DNA of 64,000 bases from Haloimpatiens sp042688525 (GCF_042688525.2 NZ_JBHWAB010000001.1:3844001-3908000), one strand, 5' to 3'; positions 16,548-25,959 are shown, numbered from the stretch's first letter. Notes: a model not told the origin generated them from the letters alone. Program-made: numbers and translations.

Positions 16548-18173
16548 ATGAGAGTACGTGAAGCTATATTAAATTATTTAATAAAAAATGATATAAAAAC
16601 TTTATATGGAATTCCTAGTGGTACATTTAGTGCCATTGCGGATTGTATAGATGACTTTGATGAAATAGAATTAGTAATTCCTAAAAATGAAGCTGCAGCT
16701 GGCTTTTCAGCTACTAAATATGCTAGAGTTTCAAATAAGTTAGGTGTATGCATTCTTGCTGGTTCTGTTGGTGTAGCTAATGCTATGAATGGTATAGCAG
16801 AAGCTGAACAAACAAAATCCCCAGTACTTGTAATAGGTGGATATGTAAATCAACCTGATCAAAATCTAGGAGCAATTCAAGAATTAGAAGGACATAGATT
16901 AGTAAAAAACATAGTTAAATATTATACTGTAGTAGAAAATGAAAAAGAAACTTTACCAAAATTAAAAGAAGCTATGGAAAAAGCTTTAGAATATCCAAGA
17001 GGTCCTGTATTTGTGGGTATACCTGTAAACATCCAAAGAGAAGAATATACGGGAGAAGATGTAGAAAAAGCGTCCGTTAAAAATGTTAAAACTGATTATT
17101 CTTCATTAGATAAAGCAGTTAATATAATAAATAACTGCAAAAATGGTGTCATACTTCTAGGTGGTGGATGTCGTGGATTATCTGATAAAATCAAAAAACT
17201 TGAAGAGAAATTAAACTGGAGAATATTCTATACTAGTGGTGGTAAAGGTATCATAGAAGATGACTATAGATTAAATATGGGAAATTATGGATTCTGTAGC
17301 ACAGATTTAGCTTCAGAATATATGCAAAGAGATGATATCGAATGTGTATTAGCTCTTGGCTCTCAACTTGGAGAATTAGCTACTAACTATTTTGACAAAA
17401 CTTTATTTGAAAACAGAAAATTAATACATATTGATGTAGATAAAAAAGTTTTTGAAAAAGCTTTTAAAGCTGATTTACCTATAATTGCAGACTTAAATGA
17501 TGCTTTAGATTATTTATGTAAAATAGATAAAAAGGATTTAAATAATGATATAAAAGAATCAAAAAATAAACCTTATGTCAAAGACCATACTGGTCTATCC
17601 ATGAGACTTTTATATGAAAACATAACAAATGTACTTCCTAAAAACACATTCTATATGCAGGATATTGGTTTATCTATGGCTTTTGCATATAAATACTTAA
17701 GTGTTTCAAAAGATGGAGAGTTTGAATGTAATCCTACTTATGGATGCATGGGAAGTTCTGTAGGAGCATTAGGTGTAAGTAGATTATATCCAAATAGACC
17801 AATTGCTGTGTTTATAGGTGATGGTAGTTTTTATATGAATGGAATGTCAGAATTGTTAACTGCTAAAAAATATAATATGAATATACTTTATTTTGTAATT
17901 AATAACTCTGCTTTAGGTCTTGTAGCAAAAGGTCAAAAATCTGTATATGGAAGAGCTCATAAAGGATTCTTTAATGAAGATATAGATATTCATAAAATAG
18001 TTGAAGCAATGGGAATACCATCTATACAAATAAACGATTCACAACAAATTAACGGTTTAAAAGATTTATTAAAGGATAAAAAAGGTCCTATAGTAATAGA
18101 TGTTGTTACAAATTTATCTGAAAATATATATATTGATAGATTCAAAACTTTAAAAACAGAAACAAATTCATAA
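16548..18173 (+). CDS. Thiamine-diphosphate-dependent enzyme (acetolactate synthase / pyruvate oxidase family)
   Basis: A 541-residue three-domain ThDP enzyme. The N-terminal PYR domain has the activating Glu48 in IPKNEAAAGFS, the middle domain runs about 190-320, and the C-terminal PP domain has the Mg-ThDP motif that opens GDGSFYMNG and closes with FVINN about 27 residues later. GGAGG sits seven bases before ATG 16548. The sequence looks like the 2-oxo-acid decarboxylase/oxidase/synthase superfamily, but motifs alone do not decide between acetolactate synthase, pyruvate oxidase and decarboxylase. There is no regulatory subunit gene beside it, only the GAF protein. A strong terminator follows. 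Confidence 0.85.
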   Translation: MRVREAILNYLIKNDIKTLYGIPSGTFSAIADCIDDFDEIELVIPKNEAAAGFSATKYARVSNKLGVCILAGSVGVANAMNGIAEAEQTKSPVLVIGGYVNQPDQNLGAIQELEGHRLVKNIVKYYTVVENEKETLPKLKEAMEKALEYPRGPVFVGIPVNIQREEYTGEDVEKASVKNVKTDYSSLDKAVNIINNCKNGVILLGGGCRGLSDKIKKLEEKLNWRIFYTSGGKGIIEDDYRLNMGNYGFCSTDLASEYMQRDDIECVLALGSQLGELATNYFDKTLFENRKLIHIDVDKKVFEKAFKADLPIIADLNDALDYLCKIDKKDLNNDIKESKNKPYVKDHTGLSMRLLYENITNVLPKNTFYMQDIGLSMAFAYKYLSVSKDGEFECNPTYGCMGSSVGALGVSRLYPNRPIAVFIGDGSFYMNGMSELLTAKKYNMNILYFVINNSALGLVAKGQKSVYGRAHKGFFNEDIDIHKIVEAMGIPSIQINDSQQINGLKDLLKDKKGPIVIDVVTNLSENIYIDRFKTLKTETNS

Positions 18174-18181
18174 AATATATT

Positions 18182-18215
18182 AAAAACAGGCTGTAATTAT
18201 TAACAGCCTGTTTTT
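18182..18215. terminator. Bidirectional terminator
   Basis: Stem AAAAACAGGCTGT / ACAGCCTGTTTTT, between the plus-strand ThDP enzyme gene and the minus-strand YhfC-type gene. Confidence 0.85.
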
Positions 18216-18241
18216 AATATTATCACTAATCTTACTGTAAT

Positions 18242-19033
18242 TTATTCATTAAAATTTCTATTATCATTGTCTATTTGTTTAACTTTAATTATAAAAACCA
18301 AAGCAGCTATTGCAAAAATTAACGTATATGCTTCAATAAATACTATACTTATACCTTTCATAACCATATACGCAACTGGTGTATCAAGTACTGCATGTAA
18401 TAGTATAGCTACAAAAAGATATATACTCTTTCTATTCTTTACTGCATATAAAACTATTAATGATAAAGCAATATGAATACTTATTGCAAATATTCTTTCT
18501 ATACCTCCAACTAAAAAATAATAATTAGGAGAATATATTAATTGGTTTTTTATCTGCATCGATAAGACATGTGATATTTTACTTCCTGTAATTTCATCAA
18601 AAGTTCCATTATTTATCATCAATGAATAAATCAAATTATTTATATTAGCTATACCTACTAAAACTATAGCCTCTATTCCTCCATGTCCAACTCCACAAGC
18701 AACTCCATTTTTCCAATTAAGTCTATCTTTTAAAAAAAATTTAAAGCCTATAAATCTACCAATTTCTTCAAACAATCCAGCAGTTACTCCTAAAAAAAGA
18801 GCTATTACCATTGGCTTATTTACAATGCTTTTATACCATTCTACATTTTGTAAATACGATAATAAGGGCATTCTTGTAAATATTTGAAAAATTAAAAATA
18901 CTACTGCCCCTACTACTATAGATTTAACAGTAGCTTTATATTTTTTACAAAAATAAATTCCTAACAAAATAGGCATACCAAAAGAAATAAATATCGCAAT
19001 AATAATAAAAATTATTTTTGTATTACTTATCAT
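18242..19033 (-). CDS. YhfC-family intramembrane metalloprotease
   Basis: A 263-residue, very hydrophobic protein with about seven membrane segments. It has the CPBP-like metalloprotease signature of the YhfC family: GLFEEIGRF near residues 86-94 and GVGHGGIEA near residues 114-122, with a further conserved histidine in LLHAVLDTPVAY near residue 212. TAGGAGG sits before the ATG. Members of the wider CPBP family process prenylated or secreted peptides; the substrate here is unknown. It appears monocistronic. Confidence 0.85.
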   Translation of the reverse strand: MISNTKIIFIIIAIFISFGMPILLGIYFCKKYKATVKSIVVGAVVFLIFQIFTRMPLLSYLQNVEWYKSIVNKPMVIALFLGVTAGLFEEIGRFIGFKFFLKDRLNWKNGVACGVGHGGIEAIVLVGIANINNLIYSLMINNGTFDEITGSKISHVLSMQIKNQLIYSPNYYFLVGGIERIFAISIHIALSLIVLYAVKNRKSIYLFVAILLHAVLDTPVAYMVMKGISIVFIEAYTLIFAIAALVFIIKVKQIDNDNRNFNE

Positions 19034-19212
19034 AAATTTTCCTCCTAATTTTTATTTTTTTTACTTTTTATGTAAATACTACAATTATATGTTAATATAT
19101 ATTGTAGTATACTTTATTTTTTCGAAAGAAAATTTAAGGTTAATTTAATGTTTTCATAAGAAAATCTTAATTTTTATAGTTTAAAATTAAATTGTAGAAA
19201 GGGATGAAATTC

Positions 19213-19584
19213 ATGAATAAATTAGTTTATAAAAAAATGTTTATAATACCCTGTATATTTATTAGTATTCTCTTACTTTTAGGCTGTAATGCAAAAAGTC
19301 TATCTTATAATCATAATATAAAAAAATATTCATCTAAAAATTTTAAACGAGATTTATTAACTTTTAAAACAGTTGTAAAAAAACCTAAACATGGTTCTAA
19401 TTTATATAATGGGAAATCAAGCTTAAACAAAGTATTTAGAAAGACTCAAAAATCCATTAAGAAAAAAATATCCAGAAGTGAATTTTATAAATTATTTATC
19501 TTTTTAGTTGATAAAATCCATTCAGATCATAAAAATGTAACTAATGAAATTAAAAACACTAAGTGTCTATCTAAACCAATTTAG
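19213..19584 (+). pseudogene. Truncated lipoprotein resembling the N-terminus of S41 peptidases
   Basis: A 123-residue frame with a lipoprotein signal (lipobox LLGC) and a segment FKRDLLTFKTVVKK...NLYNGKSS...FYKLFIFLVDKIHSDHKNV (discontinuous quotation) that looks like the N-terminal region of C-terminal-processing (S41) peptidases, which normally continue for another 250-300 residues with the catalytic Ser/Lys. Here the frame stops at 19584. Downstream, 19630-19735 has a short in-frame-looking piece interrupted by stops. I therefore call it a decayed gene. The ATG at 19213 has GAAAGGG nine bases upstream. It could instead be a genuine small lipoprotein. Confidence 0.5.
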
Positions 19585-19606
19585 ATAAGACTTACTTAGT
19601 GCTTTT
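19556..19606 (+). terminator. Imperfect hairpin at the end of the truncated lipoprotein gene
   Basis: CACTAAGT...TCTATCTAAA pairs with TTTAGATA...ACTTAGTG, followed by CTTTTAATTTT. It overlaps the last codons of the truncated gene. Confidence 0.5.
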
Positions 19607-19720
19607 AATTTTAAGTTAGTAATTTAACTTCCGCAGGACAAAATAAACCTTAACGTAGATAAATCATATATTGGTATAAAAAACAAATAAGGAAGATTTT
19701 CAAAATAGATTTATGAGCTG

Positions 19721-20374
19721 CTAAAGTTGAATAATTGATTTTTTAGGACATGTATATACACATCTTTCACATTGAATACAATCAGAATTATTTATATTAG
19801 ACCCCTTGTATTCATAAGGTTTTATGCCCATTGGACAATTCTTTTCACAAATTTTACAATTAACACATGAGTTTGATACCATCAACTTATTTTTATTTAA
19901 CTTCTTAGATTGTAGATGATTAATAAAAGCAGCAATACTTCCCATTGGGCAAAAATTACACCATACTCTATGATTATATACAAAAGCTAAAATAATTCCT
20001 ACTATTGTAGTAACGACTATCAATCTATAAAAAACCATTCCCATTGCAATAGTATTTCCCCAACTATTTTTTATTCCTGTACCTGCCATAGTAAACATAA
20101 ATATTATTACTCCAAGTCTAAAGTATATTGATTTCAAAAATTTATTTACCTTTTTATTATTACTATATCTTGAAATTACTCTGTCATAAAAATTTCCTCT
20201 TGGACATATATTTCCACACCAGAACCTTCCCCTACCTGTAAGTGCAACAATAATAGGAGCTATCATACAAATCACAGCTCCAAGAGCAAATCTTAAATCT
20301 ATCATTCCTAATATTATAAAAGTTAAAAATATAGTAAATGAATATTTCTTCCATATAATCGCTATTTTTTTCAT
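19721..20374 (-). CDS. NapH-like membrane-bound iron-sulfur protein
   Basis: A 217-residue protein with about four membrane segments and 4Fe-4S motifs. Two membrane-proximal motifs, FWCGNICPRG and VWCNFCPMG, are those of NapH/NosR/RdxA-type quinol or electron-transfer proteins. The C-terminal ferredoxin domain carries CVNCKICEKNCP and CIQCERCVYTCP for two [4Fe-4S] clusters. GAGGAGG is nine bases before ATG 20374. It appears monocistronic, controlled by a CsoR/CstR-type operator overlapping its start of transcription. A role in electron transfer linked to metal or sulfur stress is inferred; no redox partner is encoded nearby. Confidence 0.85.
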   Translation of the reverse strand: MKKIAIIWKKYSFTIFLTFIILGMIDLRFALGAVICMIAPIIVALTGRGRFWCGNICPRGNFYDRVISRYSNNKKVNKFLKSIYFRLGVIIFMFTMAGTGIKNSWGNTIAMGMVFYRLIVVTTIVGIILAFVYNHRVWCNFCPMGSIAAFINHLQSKKLNKNKLMVSNSCVNCKICEKNCPMGIKPYEYKGSNINNSDCIQCERCVYTCPKKSIIQL

Positions 20375-20401
20375 ATATTTTAACCTCCTCAATAATTTTA
20401 T

Positions 20402-20418
20402 ATACCCCTGTAGGGTAT
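20402..20418. promoter_or_regulatory. CsoR/CstR-type operator
   Basis: ATACCC-5-GGGTAT palindrome (centre CTGTA). This is the 6-5-6 pattern of copper-sensing CsoR or persulfide-sensing CstR operators. It starts six bases after the -10 box of the NapH-like gene. A matching site is at 46957-46973. Confidence 0.75.
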
Positions 20419-20424
20419 ATTGAG

Positions 20425-20453
20425 ATTTTAATATACTATTAGTTTTTTGTCAA
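20425..20453 (-). promoter_or_regulatory. Promoter of the NapH-like gene
   Basis: Minus-strand TTGACA (20448-20453), 17-base spacer, TAAAAT (20425-20430); operator directly downstream. Confidence 0.8.
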
Positions 20454-20515
20454 ATAGAAAATTTTTCTCTTTACCTCCTAAAATATTCATTATAAAATCT
20501 TCCACTTTTTTGTAT

Positions 20516-20559
20516 AAAAAAAGTGAAAGTACACAATTTATAAATCATATACTTCCACT
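20516..20559 (-). terminator. manA terminator
   Basis: Stem AGTGGAAGTA / TACTTTCACT on the minus strand followed by seven T residues, just after the manA stop. Confidence 0.75.
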
Positions 20560-20566
20560 CTTCTTT

Positions 20567-21547
20567 TTAATATCTGATTTCTCTCAATATCTCTTTTTCT
20601 ACTTTTTCTACATCAGGTACATAGCTCTTTAAAAGCTTCATATTTCCTTTAAGGGTATATTTTCCAAGAGTTGCTGGAATAAATATGCTGTCTCCTTTTT
20701 TTATAATTTCAGTTCCATCTCTGTATAATATTTCTCCATGACCTTCTACACAAGTAAATGCATAAAATCTTTCTGTATCGCTATTTTCATTACAAATTTC
20801 TTTTATATCATAAAGTTCTAATGAAAAATCTTTTCCAAGACATAAATATGATTTACTGTAACCTTCTCTTTCTATTTTTATACCTTCTCGTTTAGTACCT
20901 TGTAAACTTAAATCAGTTACATCTAAAGCCTTCTTAACATGAAGTTCTCTTCCTCTATTATAATCATAAACTCTGTATGTAGTATCACTGTTTTGTTGTA
21001 TTTCAGCAATTATAACTCCTTCTCCTATAGCATGAATAAGTCCGCTTTTTACAAGATAAACATCTCCTTTTTTTACAGGTATCCTATTCATGTGTTCATC
21101 TAGTTCACCTTTCTCTATAGCTGCTTTAAATTGTTCCTTTGTACATCCTTCTTTAGTTCCAACTATTAAATTTCCACCTTCAAAAGATTCAACTACATAC
21201 CAAACTTCTGTTTTACCCATTTCACCTTCTACTTTTTTTGCATACTCATCATTAGGATGAACTTGAACAGATAAATTATCTTTTGCATTTATAAGTTTTA
21301 TAAGAAGTGGAAACCAATCTTTACTTATTTTTGTGCCAATAAGTTCACTACCTTTTTGATTCATTAATTCATCTAATCTTATGCCTTTGAATTCTCCATT
21401 TGCTACTATACTTGTTCCATTTTTATGGCAAGCTATATCCCAGCTTTCTCCTATATTACCTTCTGGTAAATTACTTCTAAAGCTTTCTAAATCCCTGCCA
21501 CCCCATATTTTTTCATAATATAAATTTTCAAATTTTAATGGATACAT
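20567..21547 (-). CDS. manA: Mannose-6-phosphate isomerase, class I
   Basis: A 326-residue cupin-type, zinc-dependent isomerase that interconverts mannose 6-phosphate and fructose 6-phosphate. Zinc ligands are visible in VQVHPNDEYA (Gln/His), GKTEVWYV (Glu) and GLIHAIGEG (His). The C-terminal cupin follows. The ATG at 21547 has GAGGTG six to seven bases upstream. The gene stands alone, divergent from the glucose PTS gene; it would feed mannose into glycolysis. Confidence 0.93.
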   Translation of the reverse strand: MYPLKFENLYYEKIWGGRDLESFRSNLPEGNIGESWDIACHKNGTSIVANGEFKGIRLDELMNQKGSELIGTKISKDWFPLLIKLINAKDNLSVQVHPNDEYAKKVEGEMGKTEVWYVVESFEGGNLIVGTKEGCTKEQFKAAIEKGELDEHMNRIPVKKGDVYLVKSGLIHAIGEGVIIAEIQQNSDTTYRVYDYNRGRELHVKKALDVTDLSLQGTKREGIKIEREGYSKSYLCLGKDFSLELYDIKEICNENSDTERFYAFTCVEGHGEILYRDGTEIIKKGDSIFIPATLGKYTLKGNMKLLKSYVPDVEKVEKEILREIRY

Positions 21548-21815
21548 TATATTCACCTCATAACAATATTTTGAAATTTTATTTAGCTCAACTTATTTAA
21601 TTTTGCTAAACTATAATTATTTATCTTTATATATTGATTACTTTTAATATTTTCCTTTATCTAATATTTTATCATACATTTTATTGTTTTTTCATTATAT
21701 ATATAATTAAGTTAAAATTTATTGCTATATATTTTTTTCTTAATGGCAAAGCCACTTATTACAGAATTATTTAAATAATTTGATAATAAAAGATTAAAAA
21801 TTTATTAAAAAAATG
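21548..21815. other. AT-rich divergent intergenic region (manA / ptsG)
   Basis: No gene. It must hold the manA promoter; I see no clear consensus box or operator. Confidence 0.4.
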
Positions 21816-21844
21816 TTGAAAAAGGTCACATTCCATGTTATACT
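21816..21844 (+). promoter_or_regulatory. ptsG promoter
   Basis: TTGAAA (21816-21821), 17-base spacer, TATACT (21839-21844), about 340 bases before the ptsG ATG, leaving a long untranslated leader. Confidence 0.75.
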
Positions 21845-21910
21845 GTAAACGTAGACAAAATAATTTACTATTTAATTTTGTCTTAATAATTAAATACAAT
21901 TTAGTAATTT

Positions 21911-21955
21911 TGCGTTATGCGTGTTACTGATTCGATCAGGCAAGGCATGATCAAT
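21911..21955 (+). promoter_or_regulatory. RNA antiterminator (RAT)-type element of the ptsG leader
   Basis: The stretch contains GTTACTGATTCGATCAGGCA, which has the form of the target hairpin bound by BglG/LicT/GlcT-family antiterminators. It precedes a terminator hairpin at 21995-22022. Glucose PTS genes of Firmicutes are known to be controlled in this way; the antiterminator gene is not in the window. Confidence 0.75.
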
Positions 21956-21994
21956 GATTATTAATAGACATGTATTTATATTTATTTGCATCAC

Positions 21995-22022
21995 AACTAC
22001 AAAATCTTCCGGTTTTGTAGTT
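21995..22022 (+). terminator. ptsG leader terminator hairpin
   Basis: Stem AACTACAAAA / TTTTGTAGTT with loop TCTTCCGG. It lies between the RAT-like element and ptsG; the following T content is modest. It would be the conditional terminator of the leader. Confidence 0.6.
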
Positions 22023-22184
22023 AAGTAGTCTTAAATTACAATTATTTTCTGTTTAATTGATAAATAATACGTAAAGACTATGTGTAGTGTAAATAAATAT
22101 AAATGACATTCTATTATTAGCATTGTTCATGTCTTTTATTTTTATCTTAAAACAAATTTTTTTAAAAAAGAAAGGAGAAAAAAT

Positions 22185-24209
22185 ATGTTTAAAAAATCAT
22201 TTGGTGTTTTACAACAAGTTGGTAGAGCGTTAATGCTTCCAGTTGCATTACTTCCAGTTGCAGGATTATTACTTGCATTTGGTAACATGTTTCAAAATCA
22301 AGCTTTCTTAAATTTAGCACCAGCACTTAATGCTCATTGGTTCCAAACATTTGCACAAGTTATGGAACAATGTGGAGGAATTATTTTTGGTAATTTAGCA
22401 CTTATATTTGCAGTTGGTGTTGCAATAGGACTAGCTGACGGTGAAGGTGTTGCCGGTCTTGCAGCAATAGTAGGTTTCTTAATAATGAATAAAACTCTTG
22501 GAATTATAGCAGGTGTTACTCCTGAAGTATTAAAAACTGGAGATCCAGCTTATGCAAGTGTTTTAGGAATTCCAACTCTTCAAACTGGTGTTTTTGGCGG
22601 TATTATAATAGGAATTATAGCAGCTTTAGTTTATAAAAAATTCTATGGTACTGAACTTCCTTCATACCTAGGATTCTTTGGTGGTAAGAGATTTGTACCT
22701 ATAGTTATGGCAACAGTTTCAATATTTGTAGGTATAGCATTAGTTTTCGTATGGCCACCTATTCAACATGGTTTGGATACATTCTCAAGATCAATGATAA
22801 GTACAAACCAAACATTAGCAGCATTTATTTTCGGTGTAATTGAACGTTCATTAATTCCATTTGGACTACATCATATATTCTATAACCCATTCTGGTTCCA
22901 ATTTGGTGAATATACAAACAAAGCAGGTGAACTAGTACGTGGTGATAACCTTATATTCTTTGCTCAATTAAAAGATGGTGTACAATTCACAGCAGGTACA
23001 TTTATGACTGGTAAATTCCCATTCATGATGTTTGGTTTACCAGCAGCAGCATTAGCAATGTATCAAGAAGCAAGACCTGAAAAGAAAAAACTTGCAGCAG
23101 GTATATTAGCATCAGCAGCATTAACTTCTTTCTTAACAGGTATTACAGAACCAATTGAGTTCTCATTCTTATTCGTTGCACCAGCATTATATGCTATTCA
23201 CTGTATATTTGCAGGTTTCTCATTTATGATAATGCATCTATTAAATGTTAAAATAGGTATGACTTTCTCAGGTGGTATTATTGACTACTTCCTATTTGGT
23301 ATTATACCTAACCGTACACAATGGTGGTTAGTAATTCCTGTAGGACTTGGATTTGCTGTACTTTACTACTTCGGATTCCGTTTTGCAATAAGAAAATGGA
23401 ACCTTATGACTCCAGGTCGTGAAGCTGATGATGACACAACAGAAACTAACACAAGTGTTAAAGGCGGAGAATTAGCATACAACATATATAAAGCTTTAGG
23501 ACAAAAAGAGAATATTGCAAAATTAGACGCATGTATTACTCGTCTTCGTGTAAGCGTTAATGATATAAAACAAGTTGATAAAAAAGCTCTTAAAAATCTT
23601 GGAGCTTCAGGCGTAATGGAAGTAGGAAATAACCTACAAGCTATATTTGGACCAAAATCTAATATCTTAAAAGACCAAATTAAAGATATTATGTCAGGAA
23701 AAGTTCCAACAGAATATGAAGAACCAGAAGTAGCAGCAGATTTTAATGGAACATTATCTACAGATTTTGTTGCTCCAGTAGATGGAAAAATATTAAATTT
23801 ATCAGAAGTTCCAGATAATGTATTTTCACAAAAAATGATGGGTGATGGATTTGCAATAGAACCATCCAATGGTGAACTTGTATCACCTGTAAATGGAACA
23901 ATAACAACATTATTCCCAACAAAACACGCTGTAGGAATAACTTCCGATGATGGACTTGAAATATTAATCCATGTTGGTATAGATACAGTAAATCTTAAAG
24001 GTGAAGGTTTTGAAGCTTTAGTAGCTACAGATGATAAAGTAAAAGTAGGTCAACCGATATTAAAAGTAAACTTAGATGAAGTTAAAACTAAGGTTCCATC
24101 TGTAATTACTCCAGTTATCTTTACTAACTTATCTGAAGATCAATCAGTATCAGCTAAAGTTGGAGAACAAGTTAAACGCGGACAAAAAGGAATCGTAACT
24201 ATAAAATAA
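22185..24209 (+). CDS. ptsG: Glucose-specific PTS permease EIICBA
   Basis: A 674-residue phosphotransferase permease that imports and phosphorylates glucose. The EIIC membrane domain is about residues 1-405 and ends with the GITEPIEF motif region. EIIB carries phospho-cysteine Cys450 in LDACITRLRV. EIIA has His581 (KHAVGITS) and phospho-acceptor His596 (ILIHVGIDTVNL). AAAGGAG precedes the ATG by about nine bases. It is a single-gene unit with an antitermination-type leader and strong terminator. Codon use is richer in GC-ending codons than its neighbours, consistent with high expression. Confidence 0.96.
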   Translation: MFKKSFGVLQQVGRALMLPVALLPVAGLLLAFGNMFQNQAFLNLAPALNAHWFQTFAQVMEQCGGIIFGNLALIFAVGVAIGLADGEGVAGLAAIVGFLIMNKTLGIIAGVTPEVLKTGDPAYASVLGIPTLQTGVFGGIIIGIIAALVYKKFYGTELPSYLGFFGGKRFVPIVMATVSIFVGIALVFVWPPIQHGLDTFSRSMISTNQTLAAFIFGVIERSLIPFGLHHIFYNPFWFQFGEYTNKAGELVRGDNLIFFAQLKDGVQFTAGTFMTGKFPFMMFGLPAAALAMYQEARPEKKKLAAGILASAALTSFLTGITEPIEFSFLFVAPALYAIHCIFAGFSFMIMHLLNVKIGMTFSGGIIDYFLFGIIPNRTQWWLVIPVGLGFAVLYYFGFRFAIRKWNLMTPGREADDDTTETNTSVKGGELAYNIYKALGQKENIAKLDACITRLRVSVNDIKQVDKKALKNLGASGVMEVGNNLQAIFGPKSNILKDQIKDIMSGKVPTEYEEPEVAADFNGTLSTDFVAPVDGKILNLSEVPDNVFSQKMMGDGFAIEPSNGELVSPVNGTITTLFPTKHAVGITSDDGLEILIHVGIDTVNLKGEGFEALVATDDKVKVGQPILKVNLDEVKTKVPSVITPVIFTNLSEDQSVSAKVGEQVKRGQKGIVTIK

Positions 24210-24210
24210 T

Positions 24211-24246
24211 AAAATAGACTGCTGAAAAATTCAGCAGTCTATTTTT
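24211..24246. terminator. ptsG terminator (bidirectional)
   Basis: Stem AAATAGACTGCTGAA / TTCAGCAGTCTATTT flanked by A and T runs; also serves the minus-strand DUF3298 gene ending at 24251. Confidence 0.9.
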
Positions 24247-24250
24247 ATTA

Positions 24251-25654
24251 TTAAAAATTAATTTTTAACTTTGATTGTGGTATTATAAATTCAGGCATAC
24301 CACTTGAATATGGTGCAATTTCATATTGTCCAAAACATATTACTATATTTCCATTATCAATATAATAAGATTGATTATCTCTTACTCCTTTAAATCCCTC
24401 GTCACCTTGAAAATATCTTTGTTTATTTTTATTTATTTGATTTTCTATTTCTTTGTTAATCAGTTTTTTGTATTCTACTCCATTGTTAAATAAATCTTTA
24501 AGTTTTATATTATTTCCAGTTTTCATGTCGATGTTATAAGTCTCTCTTATGGTATTACCATGTGCACCACCAGTATATTCATAAGTTGTTATAACAAAAC
24601 TTAATATATCCTTATAAACATCTTTCACTTCATATTCTACATCAATTGAATATTCAGGATATCCTTTATTATTATCTTTTCCAAATTCTTTATAATACTT
24701 ATCAGCATCTTTCTCTATTTCAACTTTATATTGTTTTATTTTATTTTTAATACTCTCATTAATTTTATCTTGTATTTTTTTGTCTTTCATTCCTTCAATA
24801 ACAGGAATTTGATAAGTTTCTGTTATTTTTTTATCTGAGTATTCATCAAATTTAGTTTTAATTTTTATAGGATCTTCTTCTACTGAAATTTTAGTTTTTA
24901 CGCCTTCCTGGAATTGTGAAAAAGGTATTTTAAACTCTGGAATTCCTGCTGCATACGCTGTTATTTCATATAATCCAAAATAAACTACTATATTTCCATC
25001 TTCAATATAAAATGGTTGATTCCATTTTATACCTCTAAAATTATTAGCTATCTCTTCATAATATGTGTCTTTGTCTTTCAACATTTCTTTCTTAATTTTT
25101 TCATTTATTATTTTTTTATAATTTTCTTGTTCATTAAAAAAATCCTTTAATGTTGCTTCTTTTCCTGTATTCAAGTCTATATTATAACTCTTTCTTTCAT
25201 AACTTCCATGAGCACCACCAGTATATTCATAATATGCTATCGAAAGACTTAATATATTATTCTTATTATAATGTACATCAAAAGTTGTATTACATTGATA
25301 CTGATGCATAGCATACTTATATTTCTTAGCATCTTCTGCTGCTTCTTTTGCCCATTGCTCTAATTGTTCTTTAAACTCAACTGCTTGTTTTTGAAATTTA
25401 TCATTTATACTAGATTGGATTTTTGTATCCTTTAATCCTGAAATTACTGGTATTTTTAAATCCACTTCTATATTTTTATTTTTAACTTTTATTTCTTTAG
25501 TTTTAATTTGTACTGCTGCTTTTCTATCTTGAGTAGAAACTTTCATAACCTTAACATTATTATTTAATGTTTTTTTAGGTGTATGCGCAAAAGCTATAGA
25601 GCTATTACCTACAACTAAAGCAGCTGCCAATGTTAAACAAACTACTTTCTTCAT
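24251..25654 (-). CDS. Secreted protein with two DUF4163/DUF3298 modules
   Basis: A 467-residue protein with a signal peptide (basic start, hydrophobic AALVVGN region, cleavage near AFAHT). The mature part is an internal duplication: residues about 55-265 and 270-467 each contain DIKIPVI- or YQIPVI-like starts, then YEYTGGAHG, YNIDLNTGK or YNIDMKTGN, LKDFFN or LKDLFN, and a C-terminal FGLYEITAYAAGIPEF or FGQYEIAPYSSGMPEF. These are the DUF4163/DUF3298 modules of RsiV-like and PdaC-like extracytoplasmic proteins. RsiV modules bind lysozyme, but no such role can be claimed here. It is not next to a sigma factor gene. Confidence 0.85.
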   Translation of the reverse strand: MKKVVCLTLAAALVVGNSSIAFAHTPKKTLNNNVKVMKVSTQDRKAAVQIKTKEIKVKNKNIEVDLKIPVISGLKDTKIQSSINDKFQKQAVEFKEQLEQWAKEAAEDAKKYKYAMHQYQCNTTFDVHYNKNNILSLSIAYYEYTGGAHGSYERKSYNIDLNTGKEATLKDFFNEQENYKKIINEKIKKEMLKDKDTYYEEIANNFRGIKWNQPFYIEDGNIVVYFGLYEITAYAAGIPEFKIPFSQFQEGVKTKISVEEDPIKIKTKFDEYSDKKITETYQIPVIEGMKDKKIQDKINESIKNKIKQYKVEIEKDADKYYKEFGKDNNKGYPEYSIDVEYEVKDVYKDILSFVITTYEYTGGAHGNTIRETYNIDMKTGNNIKLKDLFNNGVEYKKLINKEIENQINKNKQRYFQGDEGFKGVRDNQSYYIDNGNIVICFGQYEIAPYSSGMPEFIIPQSKLKINF

Positions 25655-25959
25655 TACTCTCCCTCCTATGATTTCATAATTTAAGTATACATAAACTATA
25701 CCATAAAATTAATCTTTATTTCCTTCTTTAGTTATAATATACAACTTTTTCTTACAAGATTAGTTACAATTTAATAGTTAAGTAGTTACAAAATAGTTAC
25801 ATTATTAAAATGTTATTAATTTTAACATAAATAACTAAAGTATTTAGATAATAATATTAAAATAAACTACCTCAATAAATTTATTAACTTCTTTCAAAAA
25901 AAAATCATATATATAAGTAGACAAGCTATTACTAAATTTTTTATAGGAAAGGTGTTATT
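25655..25959. other. Divergent intergenic region
   Basis: No gene. AT-rich promoter region for the DUF3298 gene and the chemoreceptor gene; a TTACAA-like repeat around 25765-25800 is the only pattern noted. Confidence 0.4.

Noticed and set aside
20402..20418. Reading the palindrome as a transcription terminator
   Set aside because: The arms are only six to eight bases with no T run, it lies between promoter and gene, and a near-identical copy occurs at another promoter.
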